64,000 nt of DNA, taken from assembly GCA_965224325.1 (NCBI GenBank), contig CBDCYT010000002.1, positions 1 to 64,000 of the forward strand, in the 5' to 3' direction. This document shows positions 19,401 to 28,346 of this stretch, one piece after another. Positions within the stretch are counted from its first letter, which is position 1; the number at the start of each line of letters is the position of its first letter. The notes under the pieces were generated by a model that saw only the letters and a program-made list of their open reading frames with translations, made no database searches and was not told where the DNA came from. The DNA is from CBDCMJ01 sp965224325 (GTDB lineage Bacteria > Chloroflexota > Dehalococcoidia > Lucifugimonadales > UBA3495). The position numbers were made by a program, and so were the translations under genes.

Positions 19401-20803
19401 TAGCGGCTCAAAGCATCGGCGAGCCTGGCACCCAGCTGACCATGAGGACCTTCCACACCGGAGGTGTGGCCGGCCTGGATATTACCAGCGGTCTGCCCAG
19501 AGTCGAGGAATTGTTCGAGGCCAGGGTCCCCAAGAGCGCAGCCATTCTGGCCGACATTGACGGTCTCGTCGAAATCGACGCGGACGAGGATGGCAGGCGG
19601 CTCAGGATGGTCAGCCGGGAAGAATTTCGGGAAGACTACCCCATCACTCCGGACGCTGAAATCCTGGTTGATCAGGGAGAGTACGTTGAACCGGGTATGA
19701 TATTAACCACGTCTGCCCTCGCGCCCCCAAACGGGAACGAGACCGGCGAAGAGGTCCCTATTGAAGATGAACCTGCCACTCCGACTCAGCAGGTGGTGGC
19801 CAATATCGGCGGCCGAGTGGAGTTAAGTCAGGACGCCATCTCCATAGTATGGGAGGACGTTGAAGAGCGGGAACACATCATCCCCGCCCCAGCCCAAATC
19901 CTGGTGTCCAGCGGAGACCAGGTGAAAGCGGGAGACGCCCTGATCGGCGGTCCGCTAAATCCCCACGATATTCTCCGCATCCGCGGTAAAGAAGACCTGC
20001 AACGATACCTGGTGGACGAGGTTCAGCAAGTTTACCAGTCACAGGGTGTGAGCATCCACGATAAGCACATCGAGATTATCCTGCGCCAGATGCTTCGCCG
20101 GGTCTCGGTTGAGTCTACGGGGGACTCCGACTTCATCCCCGGGCAGATGGTAGACAAGTACGAGTTCCAAGATAAAAACGCCAAGGTCCTAGCCGAAGGC
20201 GGCGAACCTGCCACTGCCAAACCGGTCCTTCTGGGTGTTACCCGGGCCTCTCTGCTGACCAACAGTTTCCTTTCGGCCGCTTCCTTCCAAGAGGCGACAA
20301 GGGTTCTCACTCATGCCGCCGTCAGCGGGGCCCAAGACTGGCTGCTGGGGCTGAAGGAAAACGTCATTATCGGGCGGCTAATTCCTGCGCGTCTCAGCAT
20401 GCCCGGCATGGACACTCTGGCGGAGCCGGAACCCATACCTGAATTGGGAATGGCCGCAGACGACTGGCTGGGGATCAACAACGGGGAGATGGCCCAGGAC
20501 CGGGAGGCCGCATCTTCTCCGGCTAATCAAGACATCTTCCCCGAGGCTGAGAATGAAGATGTGGATTTAAGTTTCCTCGTCGGGGAGGACTCGGGCGAAG
20601 CTGACCTGCCCAGAGCAACCGAAGGGGCACTAGATGGGCCCGCCGTCAGCGATGCTTCCGCCAACGGTATAAACCAGGAGAACGCCGGCATGGAAAGCCG
20701 AAACGACCCTGGGCCGGAGGACGGAGGCAATGCCGGCTTCGAAAGCGGCCCGCCAGAGACCGCTCTGCCGGAGGCTGCTTCAGACGATGGGTCAGCAGGA
20801 TAA
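16463..20803 (+). CDS. rpoC: RNA polymerase beta' subunit with long acidic C-terminal tail
   Basis: 1446 residues. The start ATG overlaps the rpoB stop. The N-terminal zinc site is complete (Cys68, Cys70, Cys83, Cys86) and the catalytic Mg-binding loop is NADFDGDQMAVH with Asp548, Asp550 and Asp552. The second zinc cluster contains Cys950, Cys957 and Cys960 (CEASRGICRMC). Conserved C-terminal sequence ends near LKENVIIGRLIPA; about 120 further residues are acidic, Gly/Ala/Pro-rich and probably disordered, longer than the usual tail. The gene end overlaps the pyrD start by 17 bases, suggesting that rpoB, rpoC and pyrD share a transcript. Confidence 0.98.
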   Translation: MVRLLDRTETQGTNFNAIRISIASPEQILNWSHGEVTKPETINYRTLRPEKDGLFCERLFGPTKDWECFCGKYKRIRYRGVVCDRCGVEVTRSKVRRERMGHIRLAAPVAHIWFSKTTPSRLGLLLDLSPRNLERVLYFAQHIIVSVDEEARQSAIEEERAKHDLEIKKRGRVAAERIEELNQSLEALGEAEVQDNVELEVVDPEVERKTIQAEIDAMGSRLTSEESQLTEQVQTSIDEIEDLRVHKLIAESRYRELNEHYGNVFEAAMGAEAILAILRTIDLEALRERLIYEMQSTSGQRRKKAIKRLGVVESFRNSGNRVEDMILSILPVLPPELRPMVQLDGGRFATSDLNDLYRRVINRNNRLKRLMDLGAPEIIIRNEKRMLQEAVDALIDNGRRGRPIQGSHNHKLKSLSDLLRGKQGRFRQNLLGKRVDYSGRSVIVVGPELKMHECGLPKKMALELFKPFVMHRLAVLGIAPNIKNAKRMVERARPEVWDILEDVIKNRPVLINRAPTLHRLGIQAFMPVLIEGNAIQIHPLVCTAFNADFDGDQMAVHVPLSRMAVLEAKEAMLSTHNMLSPASGDPLVAPTLDMVMGCYYLTQIREGAKGEGSRYYDLNEARIAHASELVDLQARINIQRVDGIDEDDWKETTLGRLLFHEKMPASVNFQNQLMDRAALKDLTAELYRNLSNEETATILDEIKDLGFHYATVSGITIAINDIQVSPKKPGVLSEATRLVTDYEDQFLSGLISEDERYNKTVAAWTSASDQTTELVKEDLSNYGGIAIMAVSGAKGNISQIKQMAGMRGLMSNPKGRIIDLPIKSSFREGLTALEYFISTHGARKGLADTALRTADSGYLTRRLIDIAQEVIVLHQDCETVDASWMSIIADELVRRPLKERIIGRLAAAAIPHPDTGEILVQRNEEINEDTIQRMVDAGLTEAPVRTPLNCEASRGICRMCYGRLPATGTQVEEGQAVGIIAAQSIGEPGTQLTMRTFHTGGVAGLDITSGLPRVEELFEARVPKSAAILADIDGLVEIDADEDGRRLRMVSREEFREDYPITPDAEILVDQGEYVEPGMILTTSALAPPNGNETGEEVPIEDEPATPTQQVVANIGGRVELSQDAISIVWEDVEEREHIIPAPAQILVSSGDQVKAGDALIGGPLNPHDILRIRGKEDLQRYLVDEVQQVYQSQGVSIHDKHIEIILRQMLRRVSVESTGDSDFIPGQMVDKYEFQDKNAKVLAEGGEPATAKPVLLGVTRASLLTNSFLSAASFQEATRVLTHAAVSGAQDWLLGLKENVIIGRLIPARLSMPGMDTLAEPEPIPELGMAADDWLGINNGEMAQDREAASSPANQDIFPEAENEDVDLSFLVGEDSGEADLPRATEGALDGPAVSDASANGINQENAGMESRNDPGPEDGGNAGFESGPPETALPEAASDDGSAG

Positions 20804-21797
20804 CGTTGTTGTAACCAGTCCGGTGGCCTCAGGAGGGGTGGATCTGGCGGTCGACTTAGCGCCCCGGAATCCAAACCATCTGCGAATGGATAATCCGGTC
20901 ATGGTTGCCTCCGGCACTTTCGGCTACGACGGTTACGGGAGCGGCTTAACGTCTGAAATGGACCTGAGCCGGTTGGGCGCTGTCATACCCAAGACCGTCA
21001 CCCGTGAGCCCCGGGAAGGCAATCCGGAACCACGTTGGGACCCACCGTCCTATCGACAGGCATGGGAGCAGGGGGATTACATCTTCCTAAACTCCATTGG
21101 GTTGACCAATCCTGGAATCGAGGCTGCCCTAACCCAGCTAGCTCCCCAGTGGGAAGGGTACGCCACCAAGGTGCTGCTGAGCATCTCCGGCCACAGCGTG
21201 GCGCAATTCGGAGAAATGGCTGCAATGACCAGGGGTGTGGCCGGCTTCCAGGGTATAGAGCTCAACTTGAGCTGCCCAAACATCGAAAACGGCGCCCTGT
21301 TCAGCCACAGCGCCAGTTTAACCGCCGCGGCAGTCGGGGCGGTTAGGGCTAACACCGGCCTGCCGTTGCTGGCCAAACTGGCGCCCAACGTCCCTGACGT
21401 AACCGAGATCGCCAAGGCCGCGGTGGACGCCGGAGCAGACGCACTGACCATATCAAACACTGTCCCCGCCATGGCCATAGACGTCGAAGCCCGCAAGCCG
21501 GTCCTTGGCGGTATTACCGGCGGTCTTTCCGGTATCGGGCTGCGGCCAATATCCCTGGCTCTGGTGTACCGGGCCGCTCAAGTTGTGGATGTGCCTATCG
21601 TCGGTGTGGGCGGAATCTTCGAGGCCAAGCACGTCCTGGAGTACATACTGGCCGGCGCAACGGCGGTCCAGATAGGCAGCGCCAACCTGGTAGGGCTGTG
21701 GTCTCCCTTTCGCATCGTGGACGAACTGCGAGACTACCTGGAGACCTCCGGCGTGAGCCGTCTGGCGGAGCTAACCGGCGGCGCCCAAGGCCGGTGA
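20787..21797 (+). CDS. pyrD: Dihydroorotate dehydrogenase, class 1B type catalytic subunit
   Basis: 336 residues from the ATG at 20787 (GGAGG twelve bases upstream); the open frame extends to 20730 inside rpoC but that part is not family-like. It oxidises dihydroorotate to orotate in pyrimidine synthesis, using FMN. Landmarks: NPVMVASGTFGYDGYG at the N-terminus, the NSIGLTNPGIEA loop, ELNLSCPNIENG with the class-1 catalytic Cys, LAKLAPNVPDVTEIAKA with the FMN-contact Lys, GITGGLSGIGLRPISL and the VPIVGVGGIFEAKH phosphate-binding end. Length and LSCPN context fit the PyrDB (1B) subgroup, which normally partners with a PyrK electron-transfer subunit; no pyrK is in the window. It overlaps rpoC. 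Confidence 0.93.
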   Translation: MGQQDNVVVTSPVASGGVDLAVDLAPRNPNHLRMDNPVMVASGTFGYDGYGSGLTSEMDLSRLGAVIPKTVTREPREGNPEPRWDPPSYRQAWEQGDYIFLNSIGLTNPGIEAALTQLAPQWEGYATKVLLSISGHSVAQFGEMAAMTRGVAGFQGIELNLSCPNIENGALFSHSASLTAAAVGAVRANTGLPLLAKLAPNVPDVTEIAKAAVDAGADALTISNTVPAMAIDVEARKPVLGGITGGLSGIGLRPISLALVYRAAQVVDVPIVGVGGIFEAKHVLEYILAGATAVQIGSANLVGLWSPFRIVDELRDYLETSGVSRLAELTGGAQGR

Positions 21798-22241
21798 GTC
21801 CTCGAGCGGCTACCGACGGTATTGCCGGTTGTGCTTCGGTTTTCCCCGTCCCGGCTAGCTAACCTAACCTCAATCCCTTAGAAGGACCCGATTCAACAAC
21901 GGCTAGATATGTAGTACACCACTGGCGTCTCACATGTCTAACCGGAATAGACTTTCAGGATTGAGTGCAGAATCGTTCCAAAAACCCACCAACCTGAGCG
22001 CTCGGACCCTCAAGCGCCAAGTGCGGGTTTGATTAGTGAATGGCCAATCACCCGCGCAGTGCATCCGTCGCCTACATTGGTTAAAATACAAGTAGACACC
22101 GGACGATTCGTCTCCGCCATTTCTGGAACAGAGCCCCCATAATGCGCCATGAAGCCGGATTATGGGCGCCCCCACAGGGTAGACACTCCATATCAGCCCT
22201 GAATGGGCGGTCTCCATATACAAACAAGGTGGTGATACGCA
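21798..22241. other. Intergenic region between pyrD and secA
   Basis: About 440 bases without a supported gene. It contains an inverted repeat, CCCATAAT at 22136-22143 and ATTATGGG at 22159-22166, roughly 80 bases before the secA start, possibly a secA leader hairpin; no T-tract follows. No clear sigma-70 promoter was found. Confidence 0.5.
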
Positions 22242-24860
22242 ATGGTTTCCTTGCTATCAAAGGTGCTTGGCGATAGCAGCGAGAAGATTCTCAAGAAGCT
22301 CCGCCCAATCTCGGACAGTATTAATGGCCGCGAAGCGTCAATTAGCAGACTAAACGACGGCGACCTTCGCGATAAGACCCAAGAGTTCCAGGAACGTCTG
22401 CGCGGCAAGGAGACTTTGGATGACCTGTTGCCCGAGGCCTTCGCTGTCGTCCGGGAGGCGGCCCGGCGTTATCTAGGCCAGCGCCACTACGACGTACAAC
22501 TTATTGGAGGCATGGTGTTGCACCAGGGCCATATCGCCGAGATGAAGACCGGCGAAGGCAAGACCCTGGTGGCAACCCTTCCAGTTTATCTAAACGCTTT
22601 GTCCGGGAACGGGGTGCACGTAGTTACCGTTAACGACTACCTGGCAAGGCGAGACCCGGTCTGGATGGGCCCCATCTACCACGGTCTGGGGATATCGGTG
22701 GGTTGTCTACAACATGATAGCTCTCACATTTACGATCCGGAGGAACCCGAGTCCCCCGGCGGCCTAAAATGCTTACGTCAGGTCACCCGGGCGGAGGCCT
22801 ATCGTGCCGACATAACCTACGGCACCAACAACGAGTTTGGCTTCGATTACCTTCGAGACAACATGTCCACAAACATCTCGCTGAGGGTGCAGCGGGAACT
22901 TAGCTACGCCATAGTGGACGAGGTAGACAACATCCTCATTGACGAAGCTCGGACACCCCTGATCATCAGCGGACCCGCCGAGGAACCGGTGGCGCTCTAC
23001 CAACAGTTTGCCAAGCTAGCGCCTCGGCTCCAATTTGAAGAAGACTACACCATTGACGCCCGCACTAAGAGCATCTCCATGACCCAGGAAGGAATCCGCA
23101 AAATGGAGAAGTGGACCAAGGTGTCTAACCTCTACGATCCGGAAAACTTGCACCTGGTCCACTATATCGAGAACGCTCTAACCGCGCAGGTGACTAAACA
23201 ACTGGACAAGGACTACGTAGTGCGGGACGGTGAGGTGATCATTGTCGATGAGTTCACCGGCCGGCTCCAATACGGGCGCCGTTGGTCCGATGGACTTCAT
23301 CAGGCGGTGGAAGCCAAGGAAGGCACAAAGATACAGAGGGAGAGCATCACTTACGCCACCATCACGCTGCAAAACTACTTCCGGATGTACGACAAGCTGG
23401 CCGGCATGACCGGCACCGCCGAAACCGAAGCGGAGGAGTTCTCGAAAATCTACGGCTTGGAAGTGACGGTGGTGCCCACCAATACCAGGATGGTCCGCAA
23501 GGACAGTCCAGACCTGGTGTTCCAGACTGAAGACGCCAAGTGGAGGAAGGTTGCCGCAGACATAGCCGGCTTCCACCAGCAGGGGAGGCCGGTCTTGGTG
23601 GGCACCACGTCCATAGAGACCTCCGAGGCGCTTAGCCATATGCTACGGCGTGAGGGAATACCGCACCAAGTTCTTAACGCCAAGAACCACGAAAGCGAGG
23701 CCAGCATCGTGAGCCAGGCGGGCCGCCTGAGCGCGGTCACGGTGTCCACCAACATGGCTGGCCGGGGTACCGACATAGTCCTGGGCGGCGGTGACACGAC
23801 CCACCCCAACTGGCAAGCCGACCATGACAAGGTGATCCACTTTGGCGGCCTCCACGTCATGGGTACGGACCATCACGACGCCAGGCGTATCGACAACCAG
23901 CTTCGCGGCCGCTCCGGGCGGCAGGGAGACCCCGGCAGTTCTCGGTTCTACGTGTCACTGGAAGACGAGCTAATGGTCCGGTTCGGAGGAGAACGCATCA
24001 AGACGGTGATGGGCTGGACCGGACTGGACGAAAACACACCCATAGAAAACGGCTTGATTACCAAGTCTATCCACGGCGCGCAGGTCAAGGTGGAGAGCTA
24101 CCACTTTGACATTCGTAAACACCTGTTGAATTTCGACGATGTCTTGAACAAACAACGGGAAGTCATCTATACCGATCGGGGCCAAATCCTGAACGGAGAC
24201 AATCTCAAGTCCAGGATCGCGAAGATGGTCCGCCAGGAGTTCTTGGACCTGGCGCAACGGCGCCTACCCGACCGCCACGGCGACGACTGGGATGTACCGG
24301 GCTTCTTGAGCGATCTTGGTGTCATTTGCCCCCTGCCCAGCGACTTGGACAATGAAGACGCCGTATACTCCCACAGCCAGGAAGAGGTCCACCAGATACT
24401 GTCGGAATACGCCGATACTATCTATGACTCCCGAGAGGCCGAACTTGGCTCGGACCAAATGCGGACTCTGGAACGCCTTCTGCTGCTCCGCGCCATCGAC
24501 ACCCATTGGGTAACTCACTTGACCACCATGGAAAACCTGCGGACCGGAATCGGGTTGCAGGCCTACGGTCAAAGAGACCCCCTAGTGATGTACCGCACGG
24601 AGGGACACAAGCTATTCCAAGAGTTAACCCAGCGGATGCAGCGCGACGTGGTCCATACCCTGTTCCACGTTACCATCACACAGCAGCCCGCGGGAGCGGG
24701 ACACAAGCCGGCGCCGGTGAACACTGACAGTCCCATGGAAGCAATAAATGGGGCAAATCGAGAAGCAATGTCGAAAGGAGCGGCCAAGGTGGGCCGCAAC
24801 GCCTCATGTCCTTGCGGCAGTGGCAAGAAATACAAGCGGTGCCATGGAGCAAACCCCTAG
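22242..24860 (+). CDS. secA: Preprotein translocase ATPase SecA
   Basis: 872 residues, ATG after an AAGGTGGTG site. SecA drives secretory proteins through SecYEG. Walker A is MKTGEGKTLVATLP (Gly104-Thr108), Walker B is VDEVDNILIDEAR (Asp226-Asp229), then the TNNEFGFDYLRDNM motif, the NMAGRGTDIVLGGGD and QLRGRSGRQGDPGSSRFYVS helicase motifs, and a C-terminal zinc SEC-C motif CPCGSGKKYKRCHG (Cys856, Cys858, Cys867, His868) that binds SecB or ribosomes. The pre-protein binding and scaffold regions are in place. The gene stands alone on the plus strand and is convergent with the YHS gene, with only a 12-bp gap between stops. Confidence 0.98.
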   Translation: MVSLLSKVLGDSSEKILKKLRPISDSINGREASISRLNDGDLRDKTQEFQERLRGKETLDDLLPEAFAVVREAARRYLGQRHYDVQLIGGMVLHQGHIAEMKTGEGKTLVATLPVYLNALSGNGVHVVTVNDYLARRDPVWMGPIYHGLGISVGCLQHDSSHIYDPEEPESPGGLKCLRQVTRAEAYRADITYGTNNEFGFDYLRDNMSTNISLRVQRELSYAIVDEVDNILIDEARTPLIISGPAEEPVALYQQFAKLAPRLQFEEDYTIDARTKSISMTQEGIRKMEKWTKVSNLYDPENLHLVHYIENALTAQVTKQLDKDYVVRDGEVIIVDEFTGRLQYGRRWSDGLHQAVEAKEGTKIQRESITYATITLQNYFRMYDKLAGMTGTAETEAEEFSKIYGLEVTVVPTNTRMVRKDSPDLVFQTEDAKWRKVAADIAGFHQQGRPVLVGTTSIETSEALSHMLRREGIPHQVLNAKNHESEASIVSQAGRLSAVTVSTNMAGRGTDIVLGGGDTTHPNWQADHDKVIHFGGLHVMGTDHHDARRIDNQLRGRSGRQGDPGSSRFYVSLEDELMVRFGGERIKTVMGWTGLDENTPIENGLITKSIHGAQVKVESYHFDIRKHLLNFDDVLNKQREVIYTDRGQILNGDNLKSRIAKMVRQEFLDLAQRRLPDRHGDDWDVPGFLSDLGVICPLPSDLDNEDAVYSHSQEEVHQILSEYADTIYDSREAELGSDQMRTLERLLLLRAIDTHWVTHLTTMENLRTGIGLQAYGQRDPLVMYRTEGHKLFQELTQRMQRDVVHTLFHVTITQQPAGAGHKPAPVNTDSPMEAINGANREAMSKGAAKVGRNASCPCGSGKKYKRCHGANP

Positions 24861-24871
24861 GCAGCGGTCCC

Positions 24872-25087
24872 TTATGCCCCCCGGCCAAACAGCCTGGTCA
24901 AGAAGGGTTTCCTCTTCCCCGGTGGGGCCGCCGGCCCTTGCAGGTACTTCTCCGGGTCCCGATCGAATGCCACCTTGCAGCCCGGGGCGCAGAAATAGTA
25001 GGTGGTCCCTTGGCGCCGGCTCTCGACACCCGGTGGATTGCTAACGTCAACGTCCATATGACAAATCGGATCCACTTCTGTCGCCAT
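24872..25087 (-). CDS. YHS-domain small metal protein
   Basis: 71 residues; ATG at 25087 after GGGAGGAATT. YHS domains are about 45-residue treble-clef-like modules that bind transition metals through Cys residues. The pattern is typical: DPICHMDVDV at residues 6-15 and TYYFCAPGCKVAFDRDP in the middle, giving three Cys. YHS modules are often fused to or encoded beside copper P-type ATPases; here the ATPase gene ends 114 bp upstream on the same strand, so this protein probably presents or scavenges copper for it. The last 15 residues are basic. Confidence 0.85.
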   Translation of the reverse strand: MATEVDPICHMDVDVSNPPGVESRRQGTTYYFCAPGCKVAFDRDPEKYLQGPAAPPGKRKPFLTRLFGRGA

Positions 25088-25201
25088 ACCTAATTCCTCC
25101 CAAGTGCGTCTGTACGATGGCCCTGAGCGGGGTCATGAAGCCAAGATGAGGGATAACGCCGAAGGACAATACCGGATAACATCGTGATAGGAAGTCACCT
25201 G

Positions 25202-27718
25202 CTACAGGACCGGCTTCCTTCGCAAGCGTAGCGAGTTGGTCACTACGGTGACCGAACTGAACGCCATAGCCAGGGCCGCCAATACCGGGTTCAGAAAACC
25301 CTGCTCCCCGAAGAAAAAGTGCAGGCCGGCGGGCACGCCGCCCAAGGCGTCGAACGCAGGGTATAGGGCGCCCGCGGCCACCGGGATTAGCAACGCGTTA
25401 TAGAAGAACGCCCAGAATAGGTTCTGCTTGATGGTCCGTATGGTCTGGCGGCTCAGCTGAAAGGCCGTCAGTACGCCTCCCAAGTCTCCTCGAATCAAGG
25501 TTATGTCCGCCGATTCCATGCCGACGTCGGTGCCCGTGCCCATGGCCATGCCCACGTCGGCTTGCACCAGGGCGGGAGCGTCGTTGACGCCGTCACCGAC
25601 CATCGCAACAACCTTGCCTTCTCCCTGAAGTTGCCGCACCACCTCTGCCTTGCCTTGGGGAAGCACCTCCGCCTCGACCCGGTCCACGCCCAACTGCTGC
25701 CCAATTGCCGCCGCGGCGCGGGCGTTGTCCCCGGTTAGCATTACTACTTCCAGTCCCAGGCCTCGCAGCCTGGCAACCTCATTCTTGGCGTCAGGCTTCA
25801 AGGTATCGGCCACGGCTATGACGCCAAGCACCGATCCGTCAACTGCCAAGAACATGCAAGTCTTTCCTTGACCGGCAAGCTCCAGCGCCGGGGCGTCTAA
25901 CCCGTTTAACTCCAGCCCCTCCGCTTCGATCAGCCTTAGGTTGCCCACCCGGACCGCGCCACCGTTGATGCTCGCCTCTATTCCCTGCCCCGGAATGGCT
26001 TGGAACTGCGTCGCCTCATGAAGCCGCAGGCCCCGCGCCTCGGCCTCCCGGACCACAGCTTCGCCCACGGGATGCTCCGACCCCACCTCGGCCGAGGCCG
26101 CCAAGGCAAGAAGCTCAGACTCCGACATCCCGGAGGCAATAATGTCGGTGACGACAGGTCGCCCAGTGGTCACGGTCCCCGTCTTGTCCAGCACGACGAC
26201 GTTGACCCGGTGGGCAACCTCCAGGGCTCGGGCGTCGCGAATCAACACTCCTTGCTGAGCGCCCTTGCCAGTGCCCACGATTATGGCCGTGGGAGTAGCG
26301 AGCCCCAGGGCGCAAGGGCACGCGATAATCAGTACCGCTACAAAAACCAGGGTCGCAAAGGTCACGGCCGGAGCTGGACCTAGTAGTAACCACATGAGGA
26401 AAGAGAATAGCGCGATACCCGTAACCGCAGGCACGAAGTAAGCCGCTACCCGGTCCGCCAAACGCTGGATGGGGGCTTTGGAGCCCTGGGCTTCCTCCAC
26501 CAACCGCGTGATTTGGGCAAGCACCGTAGCCTGGCCTACCTTGGTTGCCCGGAACCAGAGGGACCCTTGCTTGTTCAAAGTCCCACTGTATACAGGGCTC
26601 CCAACCTGCTTGTCCAACGGCATACTCTCGCCGGTGAGCATGGACTCATCCACCGAGGAATAGCCCTCTATCACCTCCCCGTCGACGGCAATTTTCTCTC
26701 CAGGGCGGACTCGAATGGTCTCTCCAGGGATTACCGACTCAACGGAAACGTCCTGTTCCTGTCCTCCCCGGACCACCCTGGCGGTATTAGACTGCAGGTC
26801 CATGAGTTGCCGGATAGCTTGGGACGTCCGGTCCCTGGCCCTTGCCTCAAGGTACCGCCCCAAAAGGATCAGGGCAATTATGATCGCAGCTGTGTCGAAA
26901 TAAACACTGGGTTGGACGCCATGGCTCGCAAGCAGCTGAGGCAATACGGCATCCAACAGCACCACAGCCGCGCTATAGCCGTAAGCGACCGTCGCGCCTA
27001 GCGCAATCAGGGTGTGCATGTTTGCTATGCCGCGGCGCAGCGGCGGCAGCCCAGAAGCGTAAAAGGTGTAACCGGCCCAAAACAGGACGGGGGTAGCCAG
27101 GGCCCACAATAGAAAAGGATAGAACCGGAGGTCCAGCAACCGGTCCACCCAAGGAAAAGCGCCAAAGGAGCCCAGGAACAAGACAATCGCTCCAGACGCC
27201 GCGAAGACTAGGCGGTTTCGAAGAGAGCGGATTTCCTCGACCTTGGACAACCGGTCCAGTTCTTCCCGGATGTCCTGAGAGCTTTCCCCCGCCCCGTGCA
27301 GCCGATACCCGGCAATTTCTATCGCGCTTTTGAACTCGGCCTGACCGGCTGGGCCCAGGACGTGCTTGACCGTGGCTTTCTCGGTGGCTAGATTGACCGA
27401 AACTTCATAAACGCCTGGTATAGAGGCCAACGCAGATTCCACGTGAGCTACGCAAGCAGCGCAGGTCATTCCGTCCACGTTTAACGTCGTGGAATCTGTG
27501 GGAATTCTGTACCCGGCCTGAGACACGGCCTTGCTTAGGCGTCCCACGTCGAGCTCCTCAGCCTCTACAATCGCCTTCTCCGTAACCAGGTTGACCGAAA
27601 CGGAGCTGACTCCGGGCACACCTCTCAGCGCGTTCTCCACGTGGGAGACACAAGCGGCACAGGTCATGCCCTTCACGGGCAACGTCAGACGCTGGAATTT
27701 CTCAACGGCGGCAGACAT
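25202..27718 (-). CDS. copA: Copper(I)-translocating P1B-type ATPase
   Basis: 838 residues. Two N-terminal heavy-metal-associated domains carry GMTCAAC (Cys20/Cys23 and Cys86/Cys89). Then come transmembrane helices with the ion-path motif CPCALGLATP (Cys467, Cys469), the phosphorylation site DKTGTVTTG (Asp511), the SEHPVGEA nucleotide motif and GDGVNDAPAL. The last two helices contain YNALL and MAFSSVTVV, the Tyr-Asn and Met-Ser-Ser signature of the Cu(I)/Ag(I) subgroup 1B-1, so it most likely exports Cu(I) from the cytoplasm. No copper-responsive regulator gene is next to it. The start ATG has no strong ribosome binding site but is the natural beginning of the first metal-binding domain. Confidence 0.95.
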   Translation of the reverse strand: MSAAVEKFQRLTLPVKGMTCAACVSHVENALRGVPGVSSVSVNLVTEKAIVEAEELDVGRLSKAVSQAGYRIPTDSTTLNVDGMTCAACVAHVESALASIPGVYEVSVNLATEKATVKHVLGPAGQAEFKSAIEIAGYRLHGAGESSQDIREELDRLSKVEEIRSLRNRLVFAASGAIVLFLGSFGAFPWVDRLLDLRFYPFLLWALATPVLFWAGYTFYASGLPPLRRGIANMHTLIALGATVAYGYSAAVVLLDAVLPQLLASHGVQPSVYFDTAAIIIALILLGRYLEARARDRTSQAIRQLMDLQSNTARVVRGGQEQDVSVESVIPGETIRVRPGEKIAVDGEVIEGYSSVDESMLTGESMPLDKQVGSPVYSGTLNKQGSLWFRATKVGQATVLAQITRLVEEAQGSKAPIQRLADRVAAYFVPAVTGIALFSFLMWLLLGPAPAVTFATLVFVAVLIIACPCALGLATPTAIIVGTGKGAQQGVLIRDARALEVAHRVNVVVLDKTGTVTTGRPVVTDIIASGMSESELLALAASAEVGSEHPVGEAVVREAEARGLRLHEATQFQAIPGQGIEASINGGAVRVGNLRLIEAEGLELNGLDAPALELAGQGKTCMFLAVDGSVLGVIAVADTLKPDAKNEVARLRGLGLEVVMLTGDNARAAAAIGQQLGVDRVEAEVLPQGKAEVVRQLQGEGKVVAMVGDGVNDAPALVQADVGMAMGTGTDVGMESADITLIRGDLGGVLTAFQLSRQTIRTIKQNLFWAFFYNALLIPVAAGALYPAFDALGGVPAGLHFFFGEQGFLNPVLAALAMAFSSVTVVTNSLRLRRKPVL

Positions 27719-27774
27719 GCGTTAAACTCGATTTACCCCGGCGCAGGCTCGGCCGGCAAGGCCTCGGCTTGGGG

Positions 27775-28062
27775 TCAAACGCCTTCCACAAACACTACGT
27801 TGCTGTTCGTTGACTTGAGCCGGATCTGCTTGACCGGTTCATACTCCTCCGAGTCAAAGAACTGCTTCGCCTTGGCCAAACTTTCGAACTCCAGCACCGT
27901 CAAACGGGTGGGTGCCCACTGTCCTTCGACTACTTCAAAAGCGCCCCCGCGAACCAGGTACTTGCCTCCGTATTTAGCTACCAGGGGGGAGACTAGCCCG
28001 CGATACTCTTCGAAGGTCTCAGAGTCCGTTACCTCGATATCGACTATCACGTATGCTGCCAT
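27775..28062 (-). CDS. DUF1330 domain-containing protein
   Basis: 95 residues; ATG at 28062 after TAGGAG. It matches DUF1330, a small ferredoxin-like alpha/beta barrel related to antibiotic-biosynthesis monooxygenase and EthD folds: MAAYVIVDIEVTDSETFEEY at the start, GGKYLVRGGAFEVVEG in the middle and VLEFESLAKAKQFFDSEEY near the end. Function unknown; the fold usually forms dimers and may bind small aromatic ligands. It is upstream of copA on the same strand with 56 bp between. Confidence 0.88.
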   Translation of the reverse strand: MAAYVIVDIEVTDSETFEEYRGLVSPLVAKYGGKYLVRGGAFEVVEGQWAPTRLTVLEFESLAKAKQFFDSEEYEPVKQIRLKSTNSNVVFVEGV

Positions 28063-28293
28063 ATGTTTCTCCTATGCCAAATGTTATGGGTTAGGCGGTC
28101 ATCTCGAGCCGCACGCAGATCTACTTGTTGGCCGCGATGAACAACGCCTTGAGCTCACCCGCCATTCCGCTCTCCGATTCGGCTTTAACGCCGTCTACGA
28201 CGCTGGAGCGGAGGAGACCTTCCAACAGGATACCTTGTCAGGGTAGTCTCCTCAGGGTGATCTCTATTGTAAAGGGGTTTCCCAAAGGCCTGC

Positions 28294-28313
28294 AAAAAAC
28301 CTCCTTCCGGAGG
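28294..28313 (-). terminator. Intrinsic terminator after the acyl-CoA dehydrogenase gene
   Basis: Read on the minus strand, CCTCC-GGAA-GGAGG forms a 5-bp stem with a GNRA-type tetraloop and is followed by TTTTTT. It lies 34 bases beyond the stop codon of the acyl-CoA dehydrogenase gene. Confidence 0.7.
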
Positions 28314-28346
28314 GAAAGAGGCTCTTTGGCTAAATACAGGCGCCGG

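Noticed and set aside
28121..28225. 34-codon minus-strand frame with TTG start ending in KALFIAANK
   Set aside because: Composition looks protein-like, but it is too short, has only a weak AAGG site and resembles nothing I can name; it could be the 3' remnant of a lost gene.
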